DNA of 64,000 nt, taken from NCBI GenBank assembly GCA_027625915.1, contig JANTQA010000023.1, positions 21,824,001 to 21,888,000 of the forward strand, in the 5' to 3' direction. A program made the translations under genes and the position numbers. This DNA is from Anaeramoeba flamelloides. Its lineage: Eukaryota > Metamonada > Anaeramoebidae. The number at the start of each line of letters is the position of its first letter. Within the stretch, counting starts at the first letter, position 1. Below the pieces are notes generated by a model. It saw nothing but the letters and a program-made list of their open reading frames with translations, made no database searches and was not told where the DNA came from. Shown one piece after another: positions 1 to 10,069 of the stretch.

Positions 1-1
1 A

Positions 2-2500
2 AATGGAAAAATTCAAAATATCGAAAAGGAAACGGAATTATTGAACAAAGAAAAATCAGAACAAGAAAACCAATTCCAAGAAAAATTAAGTCAAAAAGAA
101 CAGAATTTAAAAGATCAAGAATCAAAGTTCCAAAAAGAAAACGAAGAAAAAGAAAAGGAATTAAGGGAATTAAATGATAAATTAAATTTATCAAATGATA
201 AATTAAACCAATTAAAGGTAAAAATTCAAAATATCGAAAAGGAAACAGAATTATTAAACAATGAAAAATTAGAATTAGAAAACGAATTGGATGAAAAATT
301 ATTGCAAAATGAAAATAAATTAAATGAAGAAAAATCAAAATTTCAGAAAGAAAAAGAAGAAAAAGAAAATCAAATAAAGGAATTAAATGAAAAATTAAAT
401 TTATCAAATGATAAATTAAACAAATTAAACGAAAAAAATCAAACTATTGAAAAGGAAAAAGAAAAATCAATTAATGAAAAAATAGAATTAGAAACACAAT
501 TTAAAGAAAAATTATTGCAAAATGAAAATAAATCAAAAGAAGAAAAATCAAAATTTTTAAAAGAAAAAGAAGAAAAAGAAAACCAAATAAAGGAATTAAA
601 TGAAAAATTAAATTCAAAAACAAACGAATTAACTATAAAAACAACTGAATTAAATGAAAAAATTCAAAATATTGAAAAGGAAAAAGAAAAATTAATAAAT
701 GAAAAAATAGAATTAGAAAACCAATTGAATGAAAAAATATTGCAAAATGAAAATACATTAAAAGAAGAAAAAATAAAATTTCAAAAAGAGATCGAAGAAA
801 AAGAAAAAGAATTAAAGGGACTAAATGATAAATTAAACAAATCAAACGATAAAGTAAACGAATTAAATGAAAAAAATCAAAACATTGAAGTGGAAAAAGA
901 AAAATTAATTAATGAAAAAATAGAATTAGAAAATCAATTGAATGAAAAATTATCTCAAAATGAAAATAAATTAAATGGAGAAAAATCAAAATTTCTAAAA
1001 GAAAAGGAAGAAAAGGAAAACCAATTAAAGGAATTAAACGAAAAATTAAATTTATCAAATGATAAATTAAACCAATTAAATGAAAAAAATCAAAATATTG
1101 AAAAGGAAAAAGAAAAATTAATTCATGAAAAGTCAGAACTAGAAAACCAATTGAAAGAAAAATTAACTCAAAATGAAAATAAATTAAATGAAGAACAATC
1201 AAAATTTCAAAAAGAAAAAGAAGAAAAAGAAAACCAAATAAAGGAATTAAACGAAAAATTAAATTCAAAAACAAATGAATTAAATGTCAAAACAACTGAA
1301 TTAAATGAAAAAATTCAAAATATTGAAAAGGAAAAAAAAAAATTAATTAATGAAAAATCCGATCTAGAATTCCAATTTAATGAAAAATTATCCCAAAATG
1401 AAAATAAATTCAAAGAAGAAAATGATTTTGAATTAAATAAATTAAATGAAAAAATTCAAAATATTGAAAAAGAAAAAGAAAAATTAATAAATGAAAAAAT
1501 AGAATTAGAAAACCAATTTAAAGAAAAATTATTGCAAAATGAAAATAAATTAAAAGAACAAAAATTAAAGTTTCTTGAAGAAAAGGAAGAAAACGAAAAT
1601 CAATTAAAGGAATTAAATGAAAAATTAAATTCAAAAACAAACGAATTAAACGAAAAAAATCAAAACATTGAAAAAGAAAAGGAAAAATTAATTAATGAAA
1701 AATTAGAATTAGAAAACCAATTTAAAGAAAAAATATCCCAAAAAGAAAATAAATTAAATGAAGAAAAATCAAAATTTCAAAAAGAAAAAGAAGAAAAAGA
1801 AAATCAATTAAAAGAATTAAATGAAAAATTAAATTCAAAAACAAATGAATTAAATGTCAAAACAAACGAATTAAATGAAAAAATTCAAAATATTGAAAAG
1901 GAAAAAGAAAAATTAATTAATGAAAAATCCGATCTTGAAACCCAATTTAATGAAAAATTATCCCAAAATGAAAATAAATTCAAAGAAGAAAATGATTTTG
2001 AATTAAATAAATTAAATGAAAAAATTCAAAATATTGAAAAAGAAAAAGAAGAATTAAACAATGAAAAATTGGAACAAGAAAATCAATTCCAAGAAAAATT
2101 ATCTCAAAATGAAAACACCTTTAAAGAACAAATCCAATCATTAAAAGAGGATCAAGAAACAGAAACAGAAAAGCATTTACAATTAATCTCACAATTGAAA
2201 GAACAATTGGAAAAGGAAAAGGCAAATATAAGTTTGGAATTAGAAACAGAAACTATCCAAGTTTCTCATATAACCGTTGAAAAAAGTCAAAAACAAATAG
2301 AAGAGACAATACCGGATGGCGAAGAAAACACCCCCCCCTCAAAGCGATTGGTTTCCCAAAAAGCAATAAAGTCACAATTATCCCCAATTCCTTTAAAAAA
2401 GGCTAATTTCACAAATCATTTATTATTATTAGTTTTAATATTTATTTTCTTGTTACTAATACTTTTATTTTTATTTCGTATGACTAACAATAGATTTTGA
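2..2500 (+). CDS. Long coiled-coil protein with C-terminal membrane anchor (5' end outside window)
   Basis: The reading frame is open from base 2, so the true start lies upstream; the first ATG-like position inside the window is not the start. About 830 residues are visible. The first 700 or so are a Lys/Glu/Asn-rich coiled coil built from imperfect copies of a unit of roughly 70-75 residues, recognised by recurring phrases such as LNEKIQNIEKEKEKLINEK and SKFQKEKEEKENQ. A less repetitive acidic and then Pro/Ser/Lys-rich stretch follows. The protein ends in one hydrophobic segment of about 20 residues (rich in L, I, F) plus a short tail, RMTNNRF, ending at a TGA stop. This layout fits a tail-anchored, golgin-like tether or a nuclear-envelope or ER coiled-coil protein; the compartment is inference. 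The nearly identical repeats suggest unequal crossing-over. No enzyme domain is seen. Minus-strand open frames inside it are shadows of the biased codon content. Confidence 0.85.
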   Translation, partial: NGKIQNIEKETELLNKEKSEQENQFQEKLSQKEQNLKDQESKFQKENEEKEKELRELNDKLNLSNDKLNQLKVKIQNIEKETELLNNEKLELENELDEKLLQNENKLNEEKSKFQKEKEEKENQIKELNEKLNLSNDKLNKLNEKNQTIEKEKEKSINEKIELETQFKEKLLQNENKSKEEKSKFLKEKEEKENQIKELNEKLNSKTNELTIKTTELNEKIQNIEKEKEKLINEKIELENQLNEKILQNENTLKEEKIKFQKEIEEKEKELKGLNDKLNKSNDKVNELNEKNQNIEVEKEKLINEKIELENQLNEKLSQNENKLNGEKSKFLKEKEEKENQLKELNEKLNLSNDKLNQLNEKNQNIEKEKEKLIHEKSELENQLKEKLTQNENKLNEEQSKFQKEKEEKENQIKELNEKLNSKTNELNVKTTELNEKIQNIEKEKKKLINEKSDLEFQFNEKLSQNENKFKEENDFELNKLNEKIQNIEKEKEKLINEKIELENQFKEKLLQNENKLKEQKLKFLEEKEENENQLKELNEKLNSKTNELNEKNQNIEKEKEKLINEKLELENQFKEKISQKENKLNEEKSKFQKEKEEKENQLKELNEKLNSKTNELNVKTNELNEKIQNIEKEKEKLINEKSDLETQFNEKLSQNENKFKEENDFELNKLNEKIQNIEKEKEELNNEKLEQENQFQEKLSQNENTFKEQIQSLKEDQETETEKHLQLISQLKEQLEKEKANISLELETETIQVSHITVEKSQKQIEETIPDGEENTPPSKRLVSQKAIKSQLSPIPLKKANFTNHLLLLVLIFIFLLLILLFLFRMTNNRF

Positions 2501-3161
2501 TTCTCTATCCCCCCCCCCCCCTCTTTTTTTCCTTCTTCTTCCCTTCTTTTTATGAAACATAATGTTCTTTTAAAAAAGGGAATAAATTATCATAATGAAC
2601 TGAAAATTTCGTAGTGATAATTGTGAATAATTTGCAGATAAACTTTTTTTTTTATAAACTAATAAAAAAAAATAGTTCTGATTAATTATTCAGTTAATTT
2701 AAAATTAAAATAATAATACCAATCATTATAATTTTTTTTTTTTCTTTTGCTTCAACAAGTTTTTTTCTTTATTGCGAATGTAAACTCCATTTCACTCAAA
2801 GAGGCCCAGCCAAAAATGAAAAATTCACTTTATTTTTAAAGAATTAATAAAACTTGGATTGTTTCGAAATAAGAGAAATAATAAACATCGCGTTAGAGTT
2901 GATAATCATAAACGAAATACCTGAACAAACTTATAAAATTCAAAAAAAAAAATGTTAAAAAAATTTTTGAAACCCTTTTATTGAAATGTCTCCTGCAAAA
3001 TTCTTAATTTTTTTGAAAAATTAATTTTGTTGTTAATAAGATTTTTTAATTGTTAGTGTATGAATTTTAAAAGAAAATACTAAGTCTAACTTTTCTTAAT
3101 GTTAATTTGGAGTTTCAACATTTTTTTTTCATATTTAATTTTTTAAAATAAAAACGAAAAC
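2501..3161. other. 3' flank of the coiled-coil gene, no gene seen
   Basis: A run of 13 C at 2509-2521 directly follows the stop codon, unusual in this A+T-rich DNA. The rest is A/T-rich with no supported ORF. About 3050-3160 resembles 24580-24660 (shared tract with TTAATTTGGA.TTTCAACATTTTTTTTT), so it is probably repeat-derived. Confidence 0.5.
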
Positions 3162-5243
3162 CATTGTGAAAAAAATTTGTTACATTAAAAAAAATTGGGT
3201 CAGTCAAAAATTTGTTTTGGTTTTTTAAATAGTAAATATTAGCAAAATGATTTTTGATCAAATTAAAATTTTATAAATAAATCTTACATTTAAGAAAAAC
3301 TAAAGTCACTATTAATTATATTTTTCAAAAAAAATATTATTTTGTTGCATTTTGACCTTTTCAAATTGGTTTGGAACTAAAAATACAAAAATTGAATGTT
3401 AATTGTAAAATTTACTAAAAATCAGATAACTATTTATAGAGAAATATTCAAAACTCTATTAATTCAATAAGAAAATTATCAATGTTAGATAACATAAATT
3501 TATCAAGGTTAATCTTAAATATCCATTTAAACCAAATTGAATATTAAAATTCCCCAAAAAAGCTATGTTTTTTCGAAGAGATTGATTATCACTAATGTTT
3601 TACAAAGAAAATTGAAAAATAACGAAATATTAAGATTTCAGAAATCATCTAAATTCTTTAAATCCACCTAGACCAAACTTTAATTTAAAATAATTATTAA
3701 TTTTTGGTCTCCCCAAACAATGAATAACCTGATCTTGAAATCTAATCTTATAAAAAAAAAATTAACATTTTTAGTAATTTTTATAATTAAAATCAAATTT
3801 TTGTATTTTTAGCCTTCCACAGTAAATCTAAAAGGTCAAAATGCAACCAAATAATATTTTTTTTGAAAATTATTATTGATAAGTGACTTTCGTTTTTCTT
3901 AAATATTAGATTTGTTCTTAAGGAAGTAAGTACATTTTACCACTTTGAAAAATGTAAATTGTGTTAACATTACTGAAAAATATTTTTTGAGTGCCACCAG
4001 ATATTGAAACTTTGGAACCAAAACACCATCCTTCGCTAGTCTATTCGGAATGAAAAGAATCAAAGTAATTTAGATTTGAATCTTTTCATTTTCAATTTTT
4101 TGAACTTTTTTTTTTGATTCAATTGTTGTTTTTATTAAACTAGCTCTTGTATCTAGAAAATTGTGTACACAAATGAATTTGAAATTAATCAAACAGTAAA
4201 CGAAAAAAAAAAATAAACCCAAAAAGGTGTCTATTTGAAACAAATATTTTCTTTTAGAAGACCAAACACGAAATATCACCATTCCAAATAAATTTGTTGA
4301 AATCAAGAATAATAAAAAAAAACTATCTATAAAAGCCTATTTTCGAAGATTAATTTTCTTTATATTCTTAGTTTGTCTGAATACAAACTATTTTTTTCCT
4401 AGTATTTCTCGCCCCATTACCATTTATTATTATTTTAAAAAACCGTTTCTGACAGATTTGCTTTCAAAATTCTCTTTTCAAATTCTTTTTATCAAATAAA
4501 ACCAAAACAAAGAATACTATTTCAAAAATTATAAAAGGGGTTGAATTCTTGGAATCAAAAAACAGTCACAAATGATTCAAATCAAAATAATTGAAAAATT
4601 CAATAACAAATTTCAATCAGATTCAGAATTATTTTGAGTTCTCATTTTAATGGAAAATAAATAATTATAAAATCAAACGAATTTGTGAAATAAACCCTTA
4701 TTTCTCAAGAAGAATTAAAAAAATCTCTGATTTTCTTAACTAAAACTAGAATTAGATGAAATAAATCAAAATAGGATTTTTAAATTCATTTTGTAAATTC
4801 TTTAGAAATAAACAGTAATTTGTTTATCAAAAATTTTCCAAACAAATTTTTTTTCATAAAAAATTAAAAATAAAACCAAATAAAGAATTAGTAATTGTGT
4901 AAAATGTTATAGATAAGATCAAGTAATAAATGATTTTTATTTTTTTTTGATCAATTTTTTTATTTTTTTGGATTTCAGTTTTTTTAAAGGTATGAAAATA
5001 TCTTCTACTAGGATATATTCCACTCTACTATTTATGAAAATATCAATTTGTTTGGTTAAAGAAATGATTTGAAGAATGCAGTTTCACATAAATGGAGGTA
5101 CTCAAAAAATGAAAAATGTACTTACCCCCTTAAAATTTTAATTTGAAAAAAAATCATTTTTCTAATATTTACTCTTTAAAAAACGAAAACATATTTTTGA
5201 CTGACCCAATTTTTTTTTAATGAACCAAATTTTTTTCACAATG
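3162..5243. mobile_element. TIR DNA element A, copy 1 (non-autonomous, about 2.1 kb)
   Basis: The two ends are inverted copies of each other over about 110 bp. The left end starts CATTGTGAAAAAAATTTG at 3162; the reverse complement of 5130-5243 starts with the same bases, and both continue through GGGTCAGTCAAAAAT. No transposase is recognisable inside. The right part (about 3920-5180) recurs in direct orientation at 6285-8100 and 35150-36365, so it belongs to a dispersed family. A terminal-inverted-repeat DNA transposon derivative is the simplest reading; the superfamily is unknown. Confidence 0.65.
3280..3918. repeat. Inner inverted repeat nested in element A1
   Basis: About 3280-3425 is matched by the reverse complement of about 3755-3915 (shared blocks include TTGCATTTTGACCTTTT and CTAAAAATACAAAAATT), with a spacer of about 330 bp. 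This is a second palindromic element lying inside the outer pair of inverted repeats, so A1 is composite. Confidence 0.65.
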
Positions 5244-6284
5244 AAAAGAAGAAAAAAAAAAAGCAAAAATGGGAAAAATATTATTATTCAAATTTCGTGA
5301 AATTTCAAAATTGGGTAAATTCTCAATTTTTTGAAAATAGTCAATTCAATTGAGTTATATTGGCCGTGGATATTCTAAAAAACCCCTTTTAAGGAAGTTT
5401 AAGGTATGTTAGAGTATTTTAGAGTATGTTAGAGGCAGGTTTGAGTCGTATGTTAGAGAATTTTCGTAAGAATTTTCAAAAAAAAATAATTAAGAGTGGA
5501 ATTCGACTTTTGTAACTTGTTTTAAGTGGTAAAAAATTTCAACTTAACTTTGGGTGCCAAAATTAGGTTTTGAACAAATTATTAATATTTATTATTGATA
5601 ATTTTTACATTTTGGATTTTCAACAATCTAAGTAATAAATTACTATTAGTCACAAAATAATCTTTTTGGTTTTTCTTCTCAAAATCATTAAAAACCAAAA
5701 AAAAATTCATACTGTTGAAAATAATCAAGAAAATATTCAACAATATGAAAAAAAACAATTTGAAGAATTTTGAAATTTGACAAAATTTACAATTTAATAA
5801 TATACTCTAGAAAATCACAAAAAAAAATAAAAAAAAATTATCAAATTGAGAAAAAATGATTTTGATCTAACAATTGAAATTTTAGTTTGAGAAGATAATA
5901 AATTAAACTCATAGAATATGTTCGATTTCTTCTATAAAACTACCCCCCTTTTACTGAATAAGAGTTTATTATACCAATCTTTCTGTCTTTTTATATCAAT
6001 CGAACCTTAAAATTATCTACATATCTTTAAAAGAAAAATTTTAAATTTGAATTGCAATGAAAGGAATCTATGAGATAGAATGTATAAAAAATTATCTTTG
6101 AAAGAAAATATTATAGAAAAATAATTGTTTGGTGCTTAGATAAAAAAATAATTTCTTGAAATTTTTTTTTCATCATTTTAAAATTTTTCTTCAGTTCTTG
6201 TCCTTTTATTTATTTTTCATGTAAGAAAATTTTTGTCAAATAAATTAAAATAATATTTTATATTTAATTTTTTTAAAAGTTTGT
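5244..6284. other. Non-coding; short GTATGTTAGA repeats and a dispersed repeat
   Basis: No supported gene. At 5402-5457 there are several imperfect copies of GTATGTTAGA. The stretch about 5860-5990 resembles 24770-24900 (AATTAAACTCA.AGAATATGTTC.ATTTCTTC), marking another dispersed repeat family with two visible copies. Confidence 0.5.
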
Positions 6285-8100
6285 TAAAGGAAATAAGTAC
6301 ATTTTACCATTTTGAAAATTTTTAATTGTGTGAACATTACTAAAAAATATTTTTTGTGACACACCAGATATTTAAACTTTGAAACCAAAACATCAATCAC
6401 TGCACCATTTGTGAAAAGAAAACGAACCCGAAGTAATTCATAGTTGAGTCTTTCATTTTTTGATTTTTTGAACAACATTTTTTTATTTAAATTTTTGGTT
6501 TTATTAAGGTTTACAACCCCTGAAATCTGAAAAAAGATTATTTTGTGTTGTTTGAGACCACTTGTTAATAGGTTCTTAGGTGTTCGATCTTGTTCTTAAT
6601 ATAGGTTTTAATAGTGGTTCAAAATGGTAATTTTTGACAATTTATTTTTTTTTTTTTCCGAAATCCGAATTGAAGAGTGTAAGAGAAATATATTGGAACT
6701 TAAGTCATAAAAAAATGTTGGTTATGGGTTGACGATTGAAATTTTTAATTGGGTTTGGTGTTATTGAGAGTTTTTAAAAACAATTATTTTTTTCATTTAG
6801 TTAATTGACAAAAAATTAAATGAAGATTTTATTCTACAACCCAAAAATCAAAATTTATTCTTCAAAACCTATCAATCTATTAATCTTACACCCTTCAATT
6901 AGAATTTCGGAAAAATTAAAAATAAAATTGTCAAAAATTGCCATATTGAACCACTATTAAAAACCATACCATGTACAAGATCGAACACCTATGAACCTAA
7001 TTAAAATGTTGCAATATCTGATACAAAATAATCTTTTTTCAGATTTCATGGATCATAAACCTTAAATTCGGTTTTGAAGAGAGAAATATGTTTATAAGAA
7101 TGAGTGTAATAAATCAAACAGTAACCCATAAAAAAAATTGACCTGAAAGGGTGTTTATTTTTAAATAAATATTTGCTTTTAGAAGACCAAACCCAAAAGA
7201 TCACCATTCCAAATAAATTTGTTGAAATCAGGAATTTAAAAAAAAATATCGATAAAAGTCTATTTTTGAAGATTTAATATCTTTATCTTCTTAATTGGAG
7301 GAATATAAATCAATTTATAACTTTGAATTTCTCGGCCAAATTACTATTTAATATTATTTATAAAAAAGATTTTTTCAAAAACTTTTTTCAAGTTTCTTTT
7401 CTTTCAATGAATCGATCATACAAAACCAAAATAAAAATTAACATTTCAAAAATTAAAATGAAAGATTAGAATTCTAAAAATCAAAAAAAAACTTTAACAG
7501 ATTCTAACCCAAAATAAAAGAAAAATTTAGAGAAAATTTTAATTAAATTCAGAATTATTTTCTTATATTAATGGAAAATAAATAATTATAAAATTAAAAG
7601 GATATGTCAGATAAATCTATCTTTATGAAGATAAATTTCAATAAGTAACCTATTTTCTGAATCCATTCAAGAATTAGATAAATTAAAAGAATATTAGATT
7701 TTAATAATCATTTTAGTAATTCTTTGATAAATAAAAAGTAATTTCTTTCTCAACAATATTACAAACTAAAGTATTTCTCATGAAGAATTAAAAATAAACA
7801 CAAATTAAGAATAAGAAATTGCTTCAGAAGTTGAAGAGTAGATCATAATGAATGATTTATTTTTTATTTTATTTTTGATAATCTCATATTTTTTGTATTT
7901 TTTTGAGTTTAAATAAATTATTTTATACTAATGTATTAACCCACTCTTACATAAATTATATTATAAAGGTTAATTATTATGGTAATAATTTATATAGTTG
8001 ATTTTCACATAGATGGTGGCACTCGAAATTTTAAAAAACGACTTATTCCCTTAATGGAAAAGAAAGATCATTTTTCTAAATTTCGAATATTAAGTTGGTA
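6285..8100. mobile_element. Element A family, copy 2 (right part only), interrupted
   Basis: Begins with sequence matching 3918 onward (AAGTACATTTTACCA, then ATATTTTTTGTGACACACC corresponding to the GAGTGCCACC segment of copy 1). It ends near 8003-8090 with the match to 5083-5172 (TTTCACATA.ATGG.GG.ACTC). It is broken by the palindromic insert at about 6505-7080. The left terminal repeat of copy 1 is not seen. It stops about 40 bp before the first tRNA gene. Confidence 0.6.
6505..7080. repeat. Palindromic element inserted in element A copy 2
   Basis: Arms 6505-6680 and about 6890-7080 are inverted copies: the left reads AGGTGTTCGATCTTGT and AATAGTGGTTCAA.ATGG, and the right gives the reverse complement with ACAAGATCGAACACCT. 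The related element at 33893-35140 has the same arms. No coding potential. It looks like a foldback or MITE-type element. Confidence 0.65.
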
Positions 8101-8137
8101 TCTTTAAATAGTTTATAAAAACCGTAATTTCATAAGT

Positions 8138-8218
8138 GCATAGTTGGCCGAGTGGTTAAGGCGTTGGATTCAAGTCCCAATGGAGTAATCCGCACAGGTT
8201 CGAGTCCTGTACTATGCA
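8138..8218 (+). tRNA. tRNA-Leu(CAA), copy 1
   Basis: An 81-nt cloverleaf can be drawn. The 7-bp acceptor stem is GCATAGT/ACTATGC with discriminator A. The D arm has GGCCGAGTGGTTAAGGC. The anticodon stem TTGGA/CCCAA has four pairs and one A-C mismatch next to the loop, and the loop TTCAAGT gives anticodon CAA. A long class-II variable arm (GGA/TCC stem) and the T arm ACAGG-TTCGAGT-CCTGT complete it. The long variable arm and CAA anticodon specify Leu for UUG codons. No intron and no encoded CCA. The A box and B box (GGTTCGAGTCC) are intact, and a T-rich Pol III stop follows at about 8226. Confidence 0.93.
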
Positions 8219-8385
8219 ATTATTCATTTTTTTTTTCTTTATTTTCTTTTTTTTTTTATAATTTGACTTTGCTCGAATATTTTTTTTATTTTTTTTATTT
8301 TCGATTTTTTTTTTTTTTCTTCTTTTTTTGATTTTATCTTAGTTCAAATTTCTAATAATAAAGAAAATCAGAAAATTTCATAAGT

Positions 8386-8466
8386 GCATAGTTGGCCGAG
8401 TGGTTAAGGCGTTGGATTCAAGTCCCAATGGAGTAATCCGCACAGGTTCGAGTCCTGTACTATGCA
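8386..8466 (+). tRNA. tRNA-Leu(CAA), copy 2
   Basis: Identical to the first copy over its 81 nt, 248 bp downstream and on the same strand. The same T-rich terminator tract follows the acceptor end. The flanks are also nearly identical for tens of bases, so this is a recent local duplication rather than an independent gene. Confidence 0.93.
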
Positions 8467-8811
8467 ATTATTCATTTTTTTTTTCTTTATTTTCTTTTTT
8501 TTTTTATAATTTCACTTTTCTAGAATATTTTTTTTATTTTTTTTGCTTTCGATTTTTTTTTTATTTCTATTAGTTATTGATTTCTTACAATTTTTTTCTT
8601 TATTATTTGATCATAAAATATTATTCTTAAATCTGATTTTTAATTGACAAAAATCCATTACTTTCAAACAATACCTCCTTCTGATTCTATCTCAGAGACC
8701 AAAAATTGTTGTTAGTTATTATTATTTTTTCCATAATTCCAATCTGAAGATTTATTAATTGATGAATAAAATCAAACAAGATCTGAGTTTTAGATCAACA
8801 AAAAATCATGT

Positions 8812-10065
8812 AAAGAAGAAGTGTGGTTGGAAGTTAAAACAGCACCAAAGTTGTATAAGAGTATCAAAAGTCCATCTGTAAAAGGAATAACATTGGATGA
8901 TATTGGTGCTTCATTTATAATTAGGTCTTTTACTTTAAAAAAGCAAACTCGATTGAGTAATGAAAGGAAGCTGAGTATTTGAAAACTCAGGGACTACAGC
9001 AGTCAGTAGAAGTACATGCTTAGATCAAAATCTATTTGTTATTTCAACGATGAAGAAAAGGTGTACAAAAGAAACGCCAAGGGGCTATTAGTTTTAGAAT
9101 CTGCAACAGCTCTGAAAGAAGAATCCAAAATGTGTGCCACATTAATTGGGAATGGTGACAACACCCTTGTTTACAGTTACACACAAATTATCTTTCTTTA
9201 TTTAAATTCTCTTCAATATCGTCAAGATCTTGGCTTTTTTTCAAATTATTTTCCATGATTGCAGTATTTTTGCAACACTTGAAAACGAACTTGGCTTGTA
9301 TTTGTTTTCTTGGAACAACCAAGTCGATCTCAAATCAAAACAACTGACATTTCTTGTTTTTTTTCTCCCATTTTTCTTGTTTTGAACGATTTCAACAACA
9401 CAAGAAAGTAAAACTTGTATCTAATCTCTTAGTACAGAGGGAAGTTTCTCTAATCAGCAATTGGCATTTTTGATTTTTGACTCTATGAATAATTATTGAT
9501 TTGTTTCTCCACAATCACAAAAGCAGATTCGTTGCTACACGAAGAATAGTTTCTGCGTTTGTGGTGATCTCCAAAGCATTTCAGTCAGCGAAGAAAAGCC
9601 ATATTTATGTATGTGTAACCAATCACTTATTGCAAGGAGGGTGCTTGATGGTATGGTAGCTCTCAAAAAACAACATCCCATTTACCCCTAATTTGGATCA
9701 ACACTTTTGTGTCTTTAATATGCAAAAGGCAAAATCAATAAGGCATTTTTGTGTGTAGATCAAATTTCAACAAATGATAACTTTGTAAACAAAACCGGGG
9801 CGTTCTCTGTTGAAACTAATACCCAATTACATAATGTGCCAAGGTCTTTTGTTGCTCTCATTTCAAAAATTGATTTTTGATGGCTATCTAGTTTTCAGAT
9901 CCGATCCATCAAAGAGGGACAATGGAAGTTGTTGGTGTAAGAGATGATATTTGGGCTCCAGTTGTAATTGTTATAACCTTGCTTTTGTATATACAAAATA
10001 AAACCATTTCTGGAATTGTAATTGATATTAGTGTTTTTGCACAAAAAGAAATTCAATTGGTGATC
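8812..10065 (+). pseudogene. Decayed protein-coding remnant, family uncertain
   Basis: This stretch is richer in G+C than its surroundings and holds coding-like segments in shifting frames. One of about 55 codons at 8818-8980 begins EEVWLEVKTAPKLYKSIKSP; a second ends at a TGA at 9256 and contains KRNAKGLLVLESATALKEES; further pieces near 9760-9860 and 9900-10060 include KTGAFSVETNTQLHNVPRS and GTMEVVGVRDDIWAP. Stops and frame changes separate them, so it is broken. Around 8980 the phrase ENSGTTAV resembles the SGTTAV core of PP2C phosphatases, but no metal-binding motif is seen beside it and the other pieces do not clearly match that family. Divergent intron-bearing coding sequence is a possible alternative. 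It ends at the insertion of transposon E1. Confidence 0.4.
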
Positions 10066-10069
10066 TTAA

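Larger units (their letters stand above)
8122..8570 (+). repeat. Tandem duplication carrying the tRNA-Leu genes
   Basis: The unit of about 200 bp, starting a few bases before AATTTCATAAG and running past the tRNA through the T-rich tail to about TTTCGATTTTTTTT, is present twice with a period of 248 bp. The second unit differs by only a few changes, for example TTTGACTTTGC versus TTTCACTTTTC. Confidence 0.85.

Noticed and set aside
633-1274. Minus-strand open frames opposite the coiled-coil gene
   Set aside because: Phe/Leu/Ile-rich shadows of the Glu/Lys/Asn codons; no start context or domain.
4070-4306. Minus-strand 78-codon frame
   Set aside because: Lies within the dispersed element A family; the other copies do not conserve the frame.
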